DNA of 50,670 nucleotides from Saprospiraceae bacterium (GTDB taxonomy: Bacteria; Bacteroidota; Bacteroidia; Chitinophagales; Saprospiraceae): contig JABSSL010000038.1 of the NCBI GenBank assembly GCA_013214355.1, positions 1 to 50,670 of the forward strand. Reading direction: 5' to 3'. The notes under the pieces were generated by a model that saw nothing but the letters and a program-made list of their open reading frames with translations, searched no databases and was not told the origin of the DNA. The translations under genes and the position numbers were made by a program. This document shows positions 8,464 to 16,440 of the stretch, piece after piece. Each line of letters starts with the position of its first letter. The first letter of the stretch is position 1.

Positions 8464-9363
8464 TTAGCTTGTTCGGAGCGCAGAAACTACTTGTTCAGGG
8501 AGCTCAAAACTTGTACTAGATGATAGTCGCACCGACTTGACGGGACTTTCCCAACTGTCAGCTTTTGCAGCCCAAACATGATAATTACCCTGTGCATCTG
8601 TCTCACAATAAACACCTAAAGGCATATGGCAACCTCCTTCGAATAGCTGTAAAACCTTCCGCTCAATATTGGTTCTTTTGGAGACTTCTGGGTGATGAAT
8701 TTTTTGTAATAATCGTCTAATATCTTTATTGTCTACTACAGTTTGGAAGGCCAAAACTCCTTGTGCTGGTGCAGGGACAAACTCTTTTGGATTAAGCTTT
8801 ACCACTTCAAGGTGGCTCAAGTCCATTTCCAGTCGACTTAGACCAGCTGCCGCCAGTAGAATCGCATCGAAATCACCTGCCTCCAGTTTAGCCAAGCGTG
8901 TTGGAACATTTCCTCGAATATCCTTCAATTGAATATCAGGACGAAAATTTAACATCTGGGCCTTACGACGTGCGGATGAAGTTCCAACGATAGCTCCTTG
9001 GGGCAAATTGAGTACTTGATCAGTAGCCACTCTTTCTCGACGAATCACCAACCAATCGGCTGGGTCTTCGCGGTACGAAACCGCTCCGATGACTAATCCT
9101 TCAGGAGAGGTAGTGGGGAGGTCTTTCATCGAATGAACGGCGAGGTCGATCCTTCCAGCAAGCAAGGCTTCTTCTATCTCTTTTGTGAAAAAGCCTTTGC
9201 CTTCAATTTTGTCGAAACTTAAATCTTGTATTTTGTCTCCTTTCGTTTTGATAATTTCTAATTCTGCGGAGACGCCTATTGCTTTTAACTTTTCTAGGGT
9301 GAAGTGCGCTTGCCAAAGCGCTAACTTACTGCCTCGAGTTCCTATCTTTATTATCTGATCCAA
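8464..9363 (-). CDS. hemC: Hydroxymethylbilane synthase (porphobilinogen deaminase)
   Basis: Joins four porphobilinogen molecules into hydroxymethylbilane. Family motifs are complete: IIKIGTRGSKLALWQA, HSMKDLPTTSPEGL, GTSSARRKAQML, DIRGNVPTRLAKL, FVPAPAQGVLAFQ and FEGGCHMPLG, whose Cys carries the dipyrromethane cofactor. I place the start at the TTG at 9363 (LDQIIKIGTRG) because other HemC proteins begin a few residues before IGTR and because a TATCTTTG promoter box lies at 9387-9380 on this strand. ATG starts at 9390 and 9456 give longer N-termini without family support. Divergent from lpxD. Confidence 0.93.
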   Translation of the reverse strand: MDQIIKIGTRGSKLALWQAHFTLEKLKAIGVSAELEIIKTKGDKIQDLSFDKIEGKGFFTKEIEEALLAGRIDLAVHSMKDLPTTSPEGLVIGAVSYREDPADWLVIRRERVATDQVLNLPQGAIVGTSSARRKAQMLNFRPDIQLKDIRGNVPTRLAKLEAGDFDAILLAAAGLSRLEMDLSHLEVVKLNPKEFVPAPAQGVLAFQTVVDNKDIRRLLQKIHHPEVSKRTNIERKVLQLFEGGCHMPLGVYCETDAQGNYHVWAAKADSWESPVKSVRLSSSTSFELPEQVVSALRTS

Positions 9364-9379
9364 AGGTACACATTTTTTG

Positions 9380-9387
9380 CAAAGATA
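9380..9387 (-). promoter_or_regulatory. Candidate -7 box for hemC
   Basis: Read on the minus strand this is TATCTTTG followed by CAAAAAA, a full match to the Bacteroidota TAnnTTTG box. It lies 17 nt upstream of the TTG at 9363 and inside the longer possible hemC frame, so it supports the shorter protein. No good TTTG -33 box is visible. Confidence 0.45.
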
Positions 9388-9465
9388 CATTTTCTTAACA
9401 TCTGGCCTAACTGGACGATGATCAAAGATCAGATTGTTGTACACTAGACAATCCAAACTTTTTTC

Positions 9466-9473
9466 TACCTTTG
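9466..9473 (+). promoter_or_regulatory. Candidate -7 box for lpxD
   Basis: TACCTTTG matches the TAnnTTTG consensus and ends only 4 nt before the lpxD ATG at 9478. If used, the transcript would have almost no leader. The -33 box is not evident. Confidence 0.4.
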
Positions 9474-9477
9474 CCGG

Positions 9478-10509
9478 ATGCAGCTTACAGCCCAGGCTTT
9501 GGCCGATTTACTAGATGGAATTGTGGACGGAAATCCTGATGTTTTGGTGAACCGTCCCAGCAAAATTGAGGAGGGAGAACCCGGGAGTATTTCATTTCTG
9601 GGTAACCTGAAATACGAGGAGTATGCCTACACCACTAAGGCTTCTATCTTGTTGGTGAGCAAGGACTTCGAACCTCGTGAAGCAGTGAAAGCCACCTTAA
9701 TTCGAGTTGACAACGTTTATGCTGCCATCCAGCAACTACTCCAACATTTTGGACAGGGAAGCCAGCAATCAGCCAAAGTCGCTGATCAAGCCTCTATTCA
9801 TGAAAGTGCAGTAGTGGGAGCGGAAGTGAGTATTGGTGCTTTTAGCATTTTACAAGAAGGCGTGAAAGTCGGGGATGGCTGCCAGATTCACGAGCAGGTG
9901 TTCTTGGGAGAGAATGTGCAACTTGGGGAAGGCGTGATCCTGTATCCTGGAGTTAAGGTTTATGCCAACGCAGTGATCGGTGACCGTGTCATTATTCATG
10001 CTAATGCGGTGATCGGTAGTGATGGTTTCGGTTTTGTCCCACAGGAAGATGGTCACTACAAGAAAATTGTCCACGTGGGTAATGTGGTGATCGAAGACGA
10101 TGTGGAGATAGGAGCGAACACTACCATTGATCGTGGCACTATGGGAAGCACCTTGATTAAGAGAGGCGTAAAATTGGACAATTTAATTCAGATTGGCCAC
10201 AATGTGGTAATCGGAGAAGATACGGTGATCGCGGCTCAGGCTGGGGTGGCCGGAAGTACTAAAATTGGTAAAGGTTGTAGAATTGGAGGCCAAGTTGGCT
10301 TCGTGGGGCATGTAACCATTGCCGATGGCACACAGATTCAAGCACAAAGTGGAATTGCTGGTCCGGTCAAAGAACCAGGTACTGCCTTGTTCGGCTCTCC
10401 AGCTATTCCTTATCGTGATTATATCCGCTCTTATGCTGTTTTTAAGAAACTTCCAGAGCTTTACAAGCGCTTTAATCTGCTGGAGAGAAAGCAAATTTCG
10501 GAGGAGTGA
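9478..10509 (+). CDS. lpxD: UDP-3-O-acylglucosamine N-acyltransferase
   Basis: A 343-residue LpxD, which adds the second acyl chain to UDP-3-O-acylglucosamine in lipid A synthesis. The N-terminal domain begins [14 protein letters not shown] and has [11 protein letters not shown]; residues about 105-300 are a left-handed beta helix of hexapeptide repeats. The conserved [26 protein letters not shown] and the catalytic His in [10 protein letters not shown] are present. Length is normal. First gene of the lpxD-lpxC/fabZ-lpxA-ABC cluster, followed by 133 bp before the next gene. Confidence 0.96.
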   Translation: MQLTAQALADLLDGIVDGNPDVLVNRPSKIEEGEPGSISFLGNLKYEEYAYTTKASILLVSKDFEPREAVKATLIRVDNVYAAIQQLLQHFGQGSQQSAKVADQASIHESAVVGAEVSIGAFSILQEGVKVGDGCQIHEQVFLGENVQLGEGVILYPGVKVYANAVIGDRVIIHANAVIGSDGFGFVPQEDGHYKKIVHVGNVVIEDDVEIGANTTIDRGTMGSTLIKRGVKLDNLIQIGHNVVIGEDTVIAAQAGVAGSTKIGKGCRIGGQVGFVGHVTIADGTQIQAQSGIAGPVKEPGTALFGSPAIPYRDYIRSYAVFKKLPELYKRFNLLERKQISEE

Positions 10510-10642
10510 CAGCGCTTCCAATTATCGCATAATTCCAAATATTACATCCCTTCCGTGCATCCTTTTGGATGAAAAAGGCTTTATAGAAAGAAGAGCCTTA
10601 TTAGGGAAGGGCATTGATTGTACATCTTTAGTCGACTGAAAT

Positions 10643-12031
10643 ATGAAGCAAAGGACTATCAAAAAGTCGGTATCCCTAAATGGCGTAGGTCTTCACACCG
10701 GAAAGACGGTGCAGATCAATCTTAAACCAGCTCCAGAGGAACACGGGATCAAATTCCAACGAATTGATCTTGAAAATCAGCCTATTATAAATGCTGATGT
10801 CAATAGAGTGGTCTCGACCGATAGAAGCACCTGTTTGCAACTAGGCGAAGCCCAGGTGAGAACGGTTGAACATGTATTGTCTGCTATCAGAGGACTGGAT
10901 ATTGACAATGTGCTACTTGAGATAGATGGCCCTGAAGTACCCATCATGGATGGGAGTGCTGGACCCTTTGTGAAAGCTTTATTGGAGGCTGGTATAGAGG
11001 AACAAAATGCCAACCGAGAGTATTTTGTCATCGAAGAGCCGATCTCTTACATTGATGAAGTTACGGGTACAGAATTATTAGCTCTGCCTTCCGATACTTT
11101 TGAAATCATTACCATGATTGATTTCAATTCGGAGGTGCTGGGGCAACAATATGCAGAGTTCAAAAGTGGTCAGGACTATGCAAAACAGATAGCTCCCTGC
11201 CGAACCTTTGTTTTTGTGCACGAACTCGAGGCTTTGTTTAAGCAAGGCTTGATCAAGGGGGGCGATCTGGATAATGCCATCGTGATTGTGGATAGATTGA
11301 TGGATCAGTCGGAGTTAGATGCCTTAGCGGATAAGTTGGGCAAAGAACAGGTGAAGGTGACGAGCGAGGGCGTTTTGAATACGCTAGAATTGAAGTACAA
11401 GAATGAACCGGCGAGGCACAAGTTGCTGGACGTTATTGGCGATATCACCCTTTTAGGCAAAGCCATTAAGGGTAAAATCATCGCAACCAAACCCGGGCAT
11501 TCTGCAAATGTCGCTTTTACCTCATTATTGAAGAAAAAGTATCAGGAGCAGCGTAAATTAAGAGGAAAGCCAAAGTATGATCCAAATAAGGAACCGCTAT
11601 TTGACGTTGTTCAAATTGCGAAGTGGTTACCACACCGCTATCCTTTTTTGCTAGTGGATAAGATTATTGAGGTTTCGGAACAGCAAGTGGTGGGCGTAAA
11701 AAGTGTGGCTTTTAATGAGCTATTCTTTCAAGGGCACTTCCCCGGAAATCCCGTGATGCCAGGGGTTTTGATTATGGAGGCGCTGGCCCAAACGGGTGGT
11801 ATCTTGGCCATCAATAGCGTAGGAGATCCTGGACAATGGGATACTTATTTTATCAAGATGGATAATGTGAAGTTTAAGAACAAAGTCTTACCTGGAGATA
11901 CCCTTCTCTTAAAGATGGAGCTTTTAGCCCCGATCAGAAGAGGAATCTGTCAAATGCAGGGCACGGCCTACGTAGGAAACAAAATTGTCGCAGAAGGCGA
12001 GTTAACAGCACAAATTGTTAAGCGCTCATAA
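10643..12031 (+). CDS. lpxC-fabZ: Bifunctional UDP-3-O-acyl-GlcNAc deacetylase / 3-hydroxyacyl-ACP dehydratase
   Basis: A 462-residue natural fusion. Residues 1 to about 305 are LpxC (committed step of lipid A synthesis): SVSLNGVGLHTGK, the zinc-ligand His in VEHVLSAIRG, GPEVPIMDGSAGPF, and HKLLDVIGDITLLG with the second zinc His and Asp. Residues about 315-462 are FabZ, which dehydrates 3-hydroxyacyl-ACP: LPHRYPFLLVDKI with the catalytic His and PGVLIMEALAQ with the catalytic Glu. The fusion is typical of Bacteroidota and joins two users of 3-hydroxyacyl-ACP. Stop and the lpxA start are 3 bp apart. Confidence 0.97.
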   Translation: MKQRTIKKSVSLNGVGLHTGKTVQINLKPAPEEHGIKFQRIDLENQPIINADVNRVVSTDRSTCLQLGEAQVRTVEHVLSAIRGLDIDNVLLEIDGPEVPIMDGSAGPFVKALLEAGIEEQNANREYFVIEEPISYIDEVTGTELLALPSDTFEIITMIDFNSEVLGQQYAEFKSGQDYAKQIAPCRTFVFVHELEALFKQGLIKGGDLDNAIVIVDRLMDQSELDALADKLGKEQVKVTSEGVLNTLELKYKNEPARHKLLDVIGDITLLGKAIKGKIIATKPGHSANVAFTSLLKKKYQEQRKLRGKPKYDPNKEPLFDVVQIAKWLPHRYPFLLVDKIIEVSEQQVVGVKSVAFNELFFQGHFPGNPVMPGVLIMEALAQTGGILAINSVGDPGQWDTYFIKMDNVKFKNKVLPGDTLLLKMELLAPIRRGICQMQGTAYVGNKIVAEGELTAQIVKRS

Positions 12032-12034
12032 TAT

Positions 12035-12847
12035 ATGAACTATCTACAATCTCACAGTGTGGTGCATCCAGATGCAAAGATTGGGAAAGATGTTACAATC
12101 GGACCCTTTACTTGTATTGAGAAGGATGTGGTAATTGGTGACGGAACCTGGATTGGACCAAACGTCACCATTTTTGATGGAGCCAGGATTGGCAAGAATT
12201 GCAAGATCTTCCCTGGTGCCGTAATTGCCGGGGTACCACAAGACTTGAAGTTTCAAGGAGAACTGACAACGGCCGAAATCGGGGACAATACTATTGTCCG
12301 CGAATATGTGACGGTAAATCGAGGAACGTCCTATGCCAACAAGACCAAAGTTGGTAGCGATTGTTTATTGATGGCTTATGTGCATGTGGCGCACGACTGC
12401 ATTCTTGGAGACCACGTGATCCTAGCCAACAATGTCAACCTAGCTGGGCACGTTGAAATCGAGGATTGGGCCATTCTAGAGGGCTTGGTAGCGGTGCAAC
12501 AGTTCACCAAGATTGGTCAACATGCCTTCATCGCCGGAGCCTCCTTAGTACGCAAAAATGTACCCCCCTTCATCAAGGCTGCTAGAGAGCCCTTAGCTTA
12601 CGCAGGCGTCAATAGCATTGGCCTGAGGCGCCGGAATTTCGAAGAGGACGTGATCAAGGAAATTCACGATATCTATCGCATTCTATTTGTCAGGGGCTAC
12701 AATATCAGCAATGCACTTGAAGAAATAGAGAACACCATCGCGCCTTCCGCCGAAAGAGAAACGATCCTTTCCTTTATTCGAGCTGCAGAAGGTGGTATTG
12801 TGAGGGGATTCCATAAAGTGAATGGAAGCAGCGTATATGAGGATTGA
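12035..12847 (+). CDS. lpxA: UDP-N-acetylglucosamine acyltransferase
   Basis: A 270-residue LpxA, catalysing the first acylation of UDP-GlcNAc in lipid A synthesis. The N-terminal two thirds are hexapeptide repeats (VVHPDAKIGKDVTIGPFTCIEKDVVIGDG) with the loop GVPQDLKFQGE, the catalytic His in LMAYVHVAHDC, and the C-terminal helical part beginning GLRRRNF. Its last codons overlap the start of the ABC ATPase gene by 11 bp, pointing to translational coupling. Confidence 0.97.
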   Translation: MNYLQSHSVVHPDAKIGKDVTIGPFTCIEKDVVIGDGTWIGPNVTIFDGARIGKNCKIFPGAVIAGVPQDLKFQGELTTAEIGDNTIVREYVTVNRGTSYANKTKVGSDCLLMAYVHVAHDCILGDHVILANNVNLAGHVEIEDWAILEGLVAVQQFTKIGQHAFIAGASLVRKNVPPFIKAAREPLAYAGVNSIGLRRRNFEEDVIKEIHDIYRILFVRGYNISNALEEIENTIAPSAERETILSFIRAAEGGIVRGFHKVNGSSVYED

Positions 12848-13460
12848 GGTAGAAGAGGTCGCTAAACGTTTTCGTCTAGAGTGGATTTTGAGGCGGGTCA
12901 ATTTGGAATTAGAAACCGGCCGATCTTATGCCATTAGCGGGCCAAATGGCTCCGGTAAATCCACTTTACTGAAAATTCTAGCTGGCCATCTCACTCCTTC
13001 CCGTGGTAAAATCACCTTCTGGAATGATAATGCCCAAACTCCCATTCCACGAGATCAATTGTATCGCCATCTTTGCTATGCCGCGCCCTACGTGGAATTG
13101 ATCGAAGAATATACTTTGCGAGAGGCCCTTCGCTTTCATCAGGGCTTCAAACCCTTCCTGGATCAAATGACCCCTTCCGACATTATCGATTTGTTGGCCT
13201 TCCAAAAATCAGCCAATAAGAATGTCCGAGACTTCTCCTCCGGCATGCGCCAACGCCTCAAGTTGGTCCTAGCCCTTTGCTCCGAAGCTGACTTCATTAT
13301 CCTAGACGAACCCACTACCAATCTTGATAGCCAAGGGGTCGAGTGGTACCGCGGGTTGATTGATCGGTTCCGGCGAGACCGCCTTTTGATCGTGGCTTCC
13401 AATGTAGATGTTGACTTTGATTTTTGTGAAGAGAAGGTTAATGTACAGGAATTTAAGTAA
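12837..13460 (+). CDS. ABC transporter ATP-binding protein
   Basis: About 207 residues from MRIEVEEVAKRF (start 12837, overlapping lpxA by 11 bp; an ATG at 12822 adds five residues). A single ABC ATPase domain: Walker A GPNGSGKST near residues 35-43, Q-loop region around CYAAPYVELIEEYTLREAL, signature FSSGMRQRLKL, and Walker B FIILDEPTTNLD. The short domain resembles CcmA-like ATPases. No permease gene is nearby, so the transported substrate is unknown; position at the end of the lipid A operon hints at an envelope role, which is inference. Confidence 0.9.
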   Translation: MRIEVEEVAKRFRLEWILRRVNLELETGRSYAISGPNGSGKSTLLKILAGHLTPSRGKITFWNDNAQTPIPRDQLYRHLCYAAPYVELIEEYTLREALRFHQGFKPFLDQMTPSDIIDLLAFQKSANKNVRDFSSGMRQRLKLVLALCSEADFIILDEPTTNLDSQGVEWYRGLIDRFRRDRLLIVASNVDVDFDFCEEKVNVQEFK

Positions 13461-13533
13461 AAGGGAAGCTGCTAAACTAATACTCCTGAGATTCAGCCTT
13501 TCAATATTAATATTTTTTGTAAAGCTAAATTTC

Positions 13534-13570
13534 TTCGTTCAAAACGAAAAAAATTCGGATTGAACACGAA
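13534..13570. promoter_or_regulatory. Candidate regulator site C (four TTCGG/CCGAA-like half-sites)
   Basis: Half-sites TTCGT (13534-13538), ACGAA (13544-13548), TTCGG (13554-13558) and ACGAA (13566-13570), with spacers 5, 5 and 7. It resembles sites A (13938) and B (25895) but is less regular. 13545-13563 is a perfect 19-bp reverse complement of 25901-25919. It lies about 130 bp upstream of a weak promoter-like element at 13681. Confidence 0.45.
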
Positions 13571-13680
13571 ATACTCTCCTGTTTTATGTTCCTATTCTTG
13601 TGGAATTAATTTTTTATAAAATTGATAATCAGCTAATTACAGCTGGTTTCATGCTTTTGGCATTCTTCTAGATACGACTA

Positions 13681-13696
13681 ATGGCGATAGATATTA
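13681..13696 (+). promoter_or_regulatory. Weak promoter-like element before the 109-codon frame
   Basis: ATGGCGATAGATATTA partly resembles the TTGGCATA-N2-ATTTA element found at 14091 and 26051, at a similar distance (130 bp) from an upstream regulator site. It lacks the downstream TACTAAAT. Low confidence by itself. Confidence 0.25.
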
Positions 13697-13719
13697 CTTA
13701 ACCATTTTAACTCAAAGTT

Positions 13720-14049
13720 ATGCTATTGCCCATTCTTGTTTTTCAGTGTTTTACATTTCTCTATTTTAAAAGTTATGACCTTCAGCTACAGAAGAAATTA
13801 AAGGTAGGTCGAAGGCATAGATGGGGACATATAAATAAAGCACTAGAATGCATTAAAAAATTATTTAGATGTGTCCCTTTCTGTCTATTGAACCTCTTTC
13901 GCTTAGTAAGGGTCAGGTATGCTGGATTTGAATTTATTTCGGTTCTAGCCGAAAAAATTTCGGTTCTAGCCGAGATTTATAAGAATCTTGTGGAAATACG
14001 CTGGCAAAGACTTCTTCATGGCATGAAAAAATATGTCTTAACTAATTGA
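13720..14049 (+). CDS. Doubtful 109-residue basic protein
   Basis: An unrecognised frame starting at an ATG with a hydrophobic N-terminus (LLPILVFQCFTFLYF) followed by a strongly basic, cysteine-containing middle (KKLKVGRRHRWGHINK, RLVRVRY) and a repeated ISVLAEK/ISVLAEI near the C-terminus. That repeat is the translation of the regulatory repeats of site A (13938-13974), so this part is shaped by DNA binding and not by protein function. In favour: a candidate regulator site and weak promoter lie upstream. Against: no family resemblance and odd composition. Confidence 0.3.
   Translation: MLLPILVFQCFTFLYFKSYDLQLQKKLKVGRRHRWGHINKALECIKKLFRCVPFCLLNLFRLVRVRYAGFEFISVLAEKISVLAEIYKNLVEIRWQRLLHGMKKYVLTN
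13938..13974. promoter_or_regulatory. Candidate enhancer site A
   Basis: Four half-sites: TTCGG (13938-13942), CCGAA (13949-13953), TTCGG (13959-13963), CCGAG (13970-13974), with spacers 6, 5 and 6, so half-sites repeat every 10-11 bp and face one side of the helix. The core CCGAA-N5-TTCGG is a perfect palindrome. The same layout occurs at 25895-25931. Its centre is 135 bp upstream of the promoter-like element at 14091, a distance typical of enhancer-binding activators. Confidence 0.65.
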
Positions 14050-14090
14050 TTATAAATGATTAATGATTTAAAATTAAATATTATGTTTAC

Positions 14091-14128
14091 TTGGCATAGT
14101 ATTTAGATGTATTAACCTGATACTAAAT
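14091..14128 (+). promoter_or_regulatory. Shared promoter-like element, copy 1
   Basis: TTGGCATA (14091-14098), two bases, ATTTA (14101-14105), 15 bases, TACTAAAT (14121-14128). The copy at 26051-26088 has the same three blocks in the same register over 38 bp. TTGGCA resembles the -24 box of sigma-54 promoters and the TT of ATTTA falls at the right place for the -12 box, but the -12 GC is absent. It ends 10 bp before the ATG at 14139. Confidence 0.55.
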
Positions 14129-14138
14129 AACTTTCCCA

Positions 14139-14603
14139 ATGAATCAATTTTCAGTGCAAGATAATAACAATGAAATCGCTCCGCTTATAGATCAAATCTG
14201 CAATGGAGATGAAGCGTACGGAACAAAAATTGTCGTTCTCCTCAGAGCAGAGGATCAGAAGAAAGAGGTGTGTTCATCTGTACTAGATAAGGTTCTGGTA
14301 ATTGAAGATGAAGAAAAGTTCTTTGACATACATGAGAAAATTACAAAACTGCAAGACTCCGTAATCGAGGATCTTGATAGTAGTGCTGCGTTAGAGATTA
14401 AATATCCTTTACGTATCGTCTTGAAGAATCCACGAGAGTGGGAGTGTTTCGAACAAGTAGAAAGATTGCTGTATCAGCTACACAATTTTATAGTGTTCAT
14501 TCTGGATAGCTATACGAATGCACAAACCTTGTACTTAGCTGATAAAAGTTATGTGGTAGATCAAAAAGGATGGATCGAGACTGAAGTACACTCTTGGGTG
14601 TAG
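14139..14603 (+). CDS. Unrecognised 154-residue protein, first gene of the signalling module
   Basis: A soluble acidic protein that I do not recognise. It has no signal peptide or membrane helix. Predicted pattern is mixed: an N-terminal acidic segment, strand-like IVVLLRAED and KVLVIEDEE, then helices around EVERLL-like WECFEQVERLLYQLHNFIVFILDSY and a C-terminal strand-like TLYLADKSYVVDQKGWIETEVH. It is directly behind the promoter-like element at 14091 and the enhancer-like site A, so it is probably a strongly regulated member of the module. It precedes the polyprenyl-synthetase-like gene by 189 bp. Function unknown. Confidence 0.75.
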   Translation: MNQFSVQDNNNEIAPLIDQICNGDEAYGTKIVVLLRAEDQKKEVCSSVLDKVLVIEDEEKFFDIHEKITKLQDSVIEDLDSSAALEIKYPLRIVLKNPREWECFEQVERLLYQLHNFIVFILDSYTNAQTLYLADKSYVVDQKGWIETEVHSWV

Positions 14604-14792
14604 AGCGTAAATCTAGACCTTGAGTAGTCGGTAATCCCACATTAAAAACAAGGTATCTGCTTAGTCCAATTAGCTACAAAGCTGTTGACAAAAATATATC
14701 ACCAAAACTGCTATTATCCAACGCCTATATTATTATAACAATACAATGTGATTATACACCTAAACCCTTATTAGATAATAGCTTGATTACAG

Positions 14793-16139
14793 ATGGAAAA
14801 GAAAAGACATCAGGACATGCTGAGGGTAAGGGCCATAGTTCGTCAAAGCTGGCAAAGCTTTGCTCGGGACTATGGCTACTGTACAGCCCTCGACGAAATC
14901 ATCTACAGGATCCCCAAAAGGAGATTTGAACAGATCGGAATTAGATCCTACTACACCGTCAAAATGATTAGATACCTCGAAGCGATCATTGCTCGCAAAG
15001 GGGGGAACTACAGATTTAGCGAGAACATTCTACTAAAGCTACCGATGATAATTGAGTTGGTTTTATGCAAACAGTATTATGATAACCTCAATTTTGACGG
15101 AAAACAAGATGCCTGGAATCACAAGGCCATACACGATAACGTAATTGCAAGCAATATCTTACGCCAAACTATTGACCGGTTTATCGATAAGACTTTTGAA
15201 AAAGAAGAAAAGAAGATCATACAGAAAAGGATAAAAACCATCTTTCTCAAAGTGGATATTGGCCAAGCCATGGAGCGAAATTGGAATCATTTTTCAGGAT
15301 CCAAGGAACTTAGCGAAGAGGCCTTTAGCGATTGTAAGTACAAAGGTAAAATCCAGAAGTTAGAATATCTAGAACCTATTGTCTCATTTATGAAGAGGTG
15401 GGTTCATAAAGACCTACATCAGCAAGTAGATGTTTACTTAAATCGCATTTACTTGACTTGTGCTTCTTTGTTTATAGACTTAACAAAATTACTACTTGAC
15501 CTGGCTGATTTACATGGAGATGAAAAAGAAAAGGTCCTACAATTTGCTACTCCATACGGCGTGATGCGGCAGATTGTGAACGATTGTAAAGATAGCATTC
15601 CAGCGGCTTTGAATTTTGCAACTGCTACCAAAAGTAAATCAGATGGATTTAGCGACTTGCGAAATCGGATTCTCACCGCTCCAATTTTATTTCATTTAAG
15701 TCAAGAGGATTCAACCAGAGTCAAACAGTATTTAGCAAGCAACCAACAAGGATTAAACCAAGAAAAGAAAACGGAGTTTTTTGACGAGATGATGCAAAGT
15801 GGAGCCATCTTCAAGGCTATGAAGATCGGAAAATTATTTCGAGCCAGAGCAGAATCCTACCTGGACCTCGACAATCCGGCCAGCTCATACCTCCTCGATT
15901 CCTGTAAGATCGCCGATTTCAATAAATACTACTTTATTTATCATAAGTACGAAGGTGGTAGTTTGTTGAAAAAGTACCGAAAAGAGCAGCTAAGTTTTAG
16001 AAGAGAAAGCAGCAGTCTGGTCCGCTCCTTTGCTTCAAATGAAACTCTGGATAGTAGTCAGAAAGTTTCATGTCAGGTCCATTTAGATAAGGCACAAATA
16101 CAAAACAACAATGATTTTTTAAATAAAGTTCCCGTATAA
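14793..16139 (+). CDS. Divergent polyprenyl-synthetase-fold protein
   Basis: A 448-residue all-helical protein. The order of motifs follows trans-isoprenyl diphosphate synthases: at residues 97-102 D-N-L-N-F-D in the place of the first Asp-rich motif, followed by a His/Asn-rich helix; at 260-267 QIVNDCKD, matching the second motif (Q-x-x-D-D-x-x-D) with Asn263 for the first Asp; then K282-SDGFSDL289 and L294-TAP297, like the KxxDLxxGKxTLP region, and a C-terminal helix with ARAESYL. Two or three metal-binding acids are kept and others lost, so it may be active on an unusual substrate or a non-catalytic relative. No transmembrane segment. It lies in a two-component-like module, which is not a usual place for this fold. 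Confidence 0.6.
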   Translation: MEKKRHQDMLRVRAIVRQSWQSFARDYGYCTALDEIIYRIPKRRFEQIGIRSYYTVKMIRYLEAIIARKGGNYRFSENILLKLPMIIELVLCKQYYDNLNFDGKQDAWNHKAIHDNVIASNILRQTIDRFIDKTFEKEEKKIIQKRIKTIFLKVDIGQAMERNWNHFSGSKELSEEAFSDCKYKGKIQKLEYLEPIVSFMKRWVHKDLHQQVDVYLNRIYLTCASLFIDLTKLLLDLADLHGDEKEKVLQFATPYGVMRQIVNDCKDSIPAALNFATATKSKSDGFSDLRNRILTAPILFHLSQEDSTRVKQYLASNQQGLNQEKKTEFFDEMMQSGAIFKAMKIGKLFRARAESYLDLDNPASSYLLDSCKIADFNKYYFIYHKYEGGSLLKKYRKEQLSFRRESSSLVRSFASNETLDSSQKVSCQVHLDKAQIQNNNDFLNKVPV

Positions 16140-16440
16140 GGGTATTAGTTTAGGGTTTTTATGAATTAAGTTTAAAAATAGTTGAGGGCTTGTCTTAAAT
16201 TAATTTTTAAGGCAAGGGCTCTTGACTTATATTTATATTTTCCGTAATTTCGAAATACTTGGAAAATAGAGCAACCGCTATACCCTATGCGAAAACACCG
16301 AGAATCCTACAGTATTCACTTGATTTAGTACCAGACTAAGAAGATTGACTACAGGCATTTCTAGACTAATCTGCTCTCAATAATCTATACAAAACCACAC
16401 CCAGGTATTCCATTCTCTTTAAGAATATGGATGTAATTGA
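16140..16440. other. Intergenic before the kinase-like gene
   Basis: 301 A/T-rich bases. Neither the TTGGCATA element nor the CCGAA-N5-TTCGG site is present; an AT-rich stretch around 16221-16262 contains TTTCCGTAATTTCGAAA, which is only weakly palindromic. The kinase-like gene may have its own promoter here. Confidence 0.4.

Noticed and set aside
13938-13974. Two tandem copies of TTTCGGTTCTAGCCGA as the beginning of a CRISPR array.
   Set aside because: Only two units, no spacer of normal length, no cas genes.
14091-14128. A canonical sigma-54 promoter.
   Set aside because: The -24 GG is present but the -12 GC is not, in both copies. Kept only as promoter-like element.
16221-16262. A further regulator site before the kinase-like gene (TTTCCGTAATTTCGAAA).
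   Set aside because: Half-sites do not match in order or spacing.
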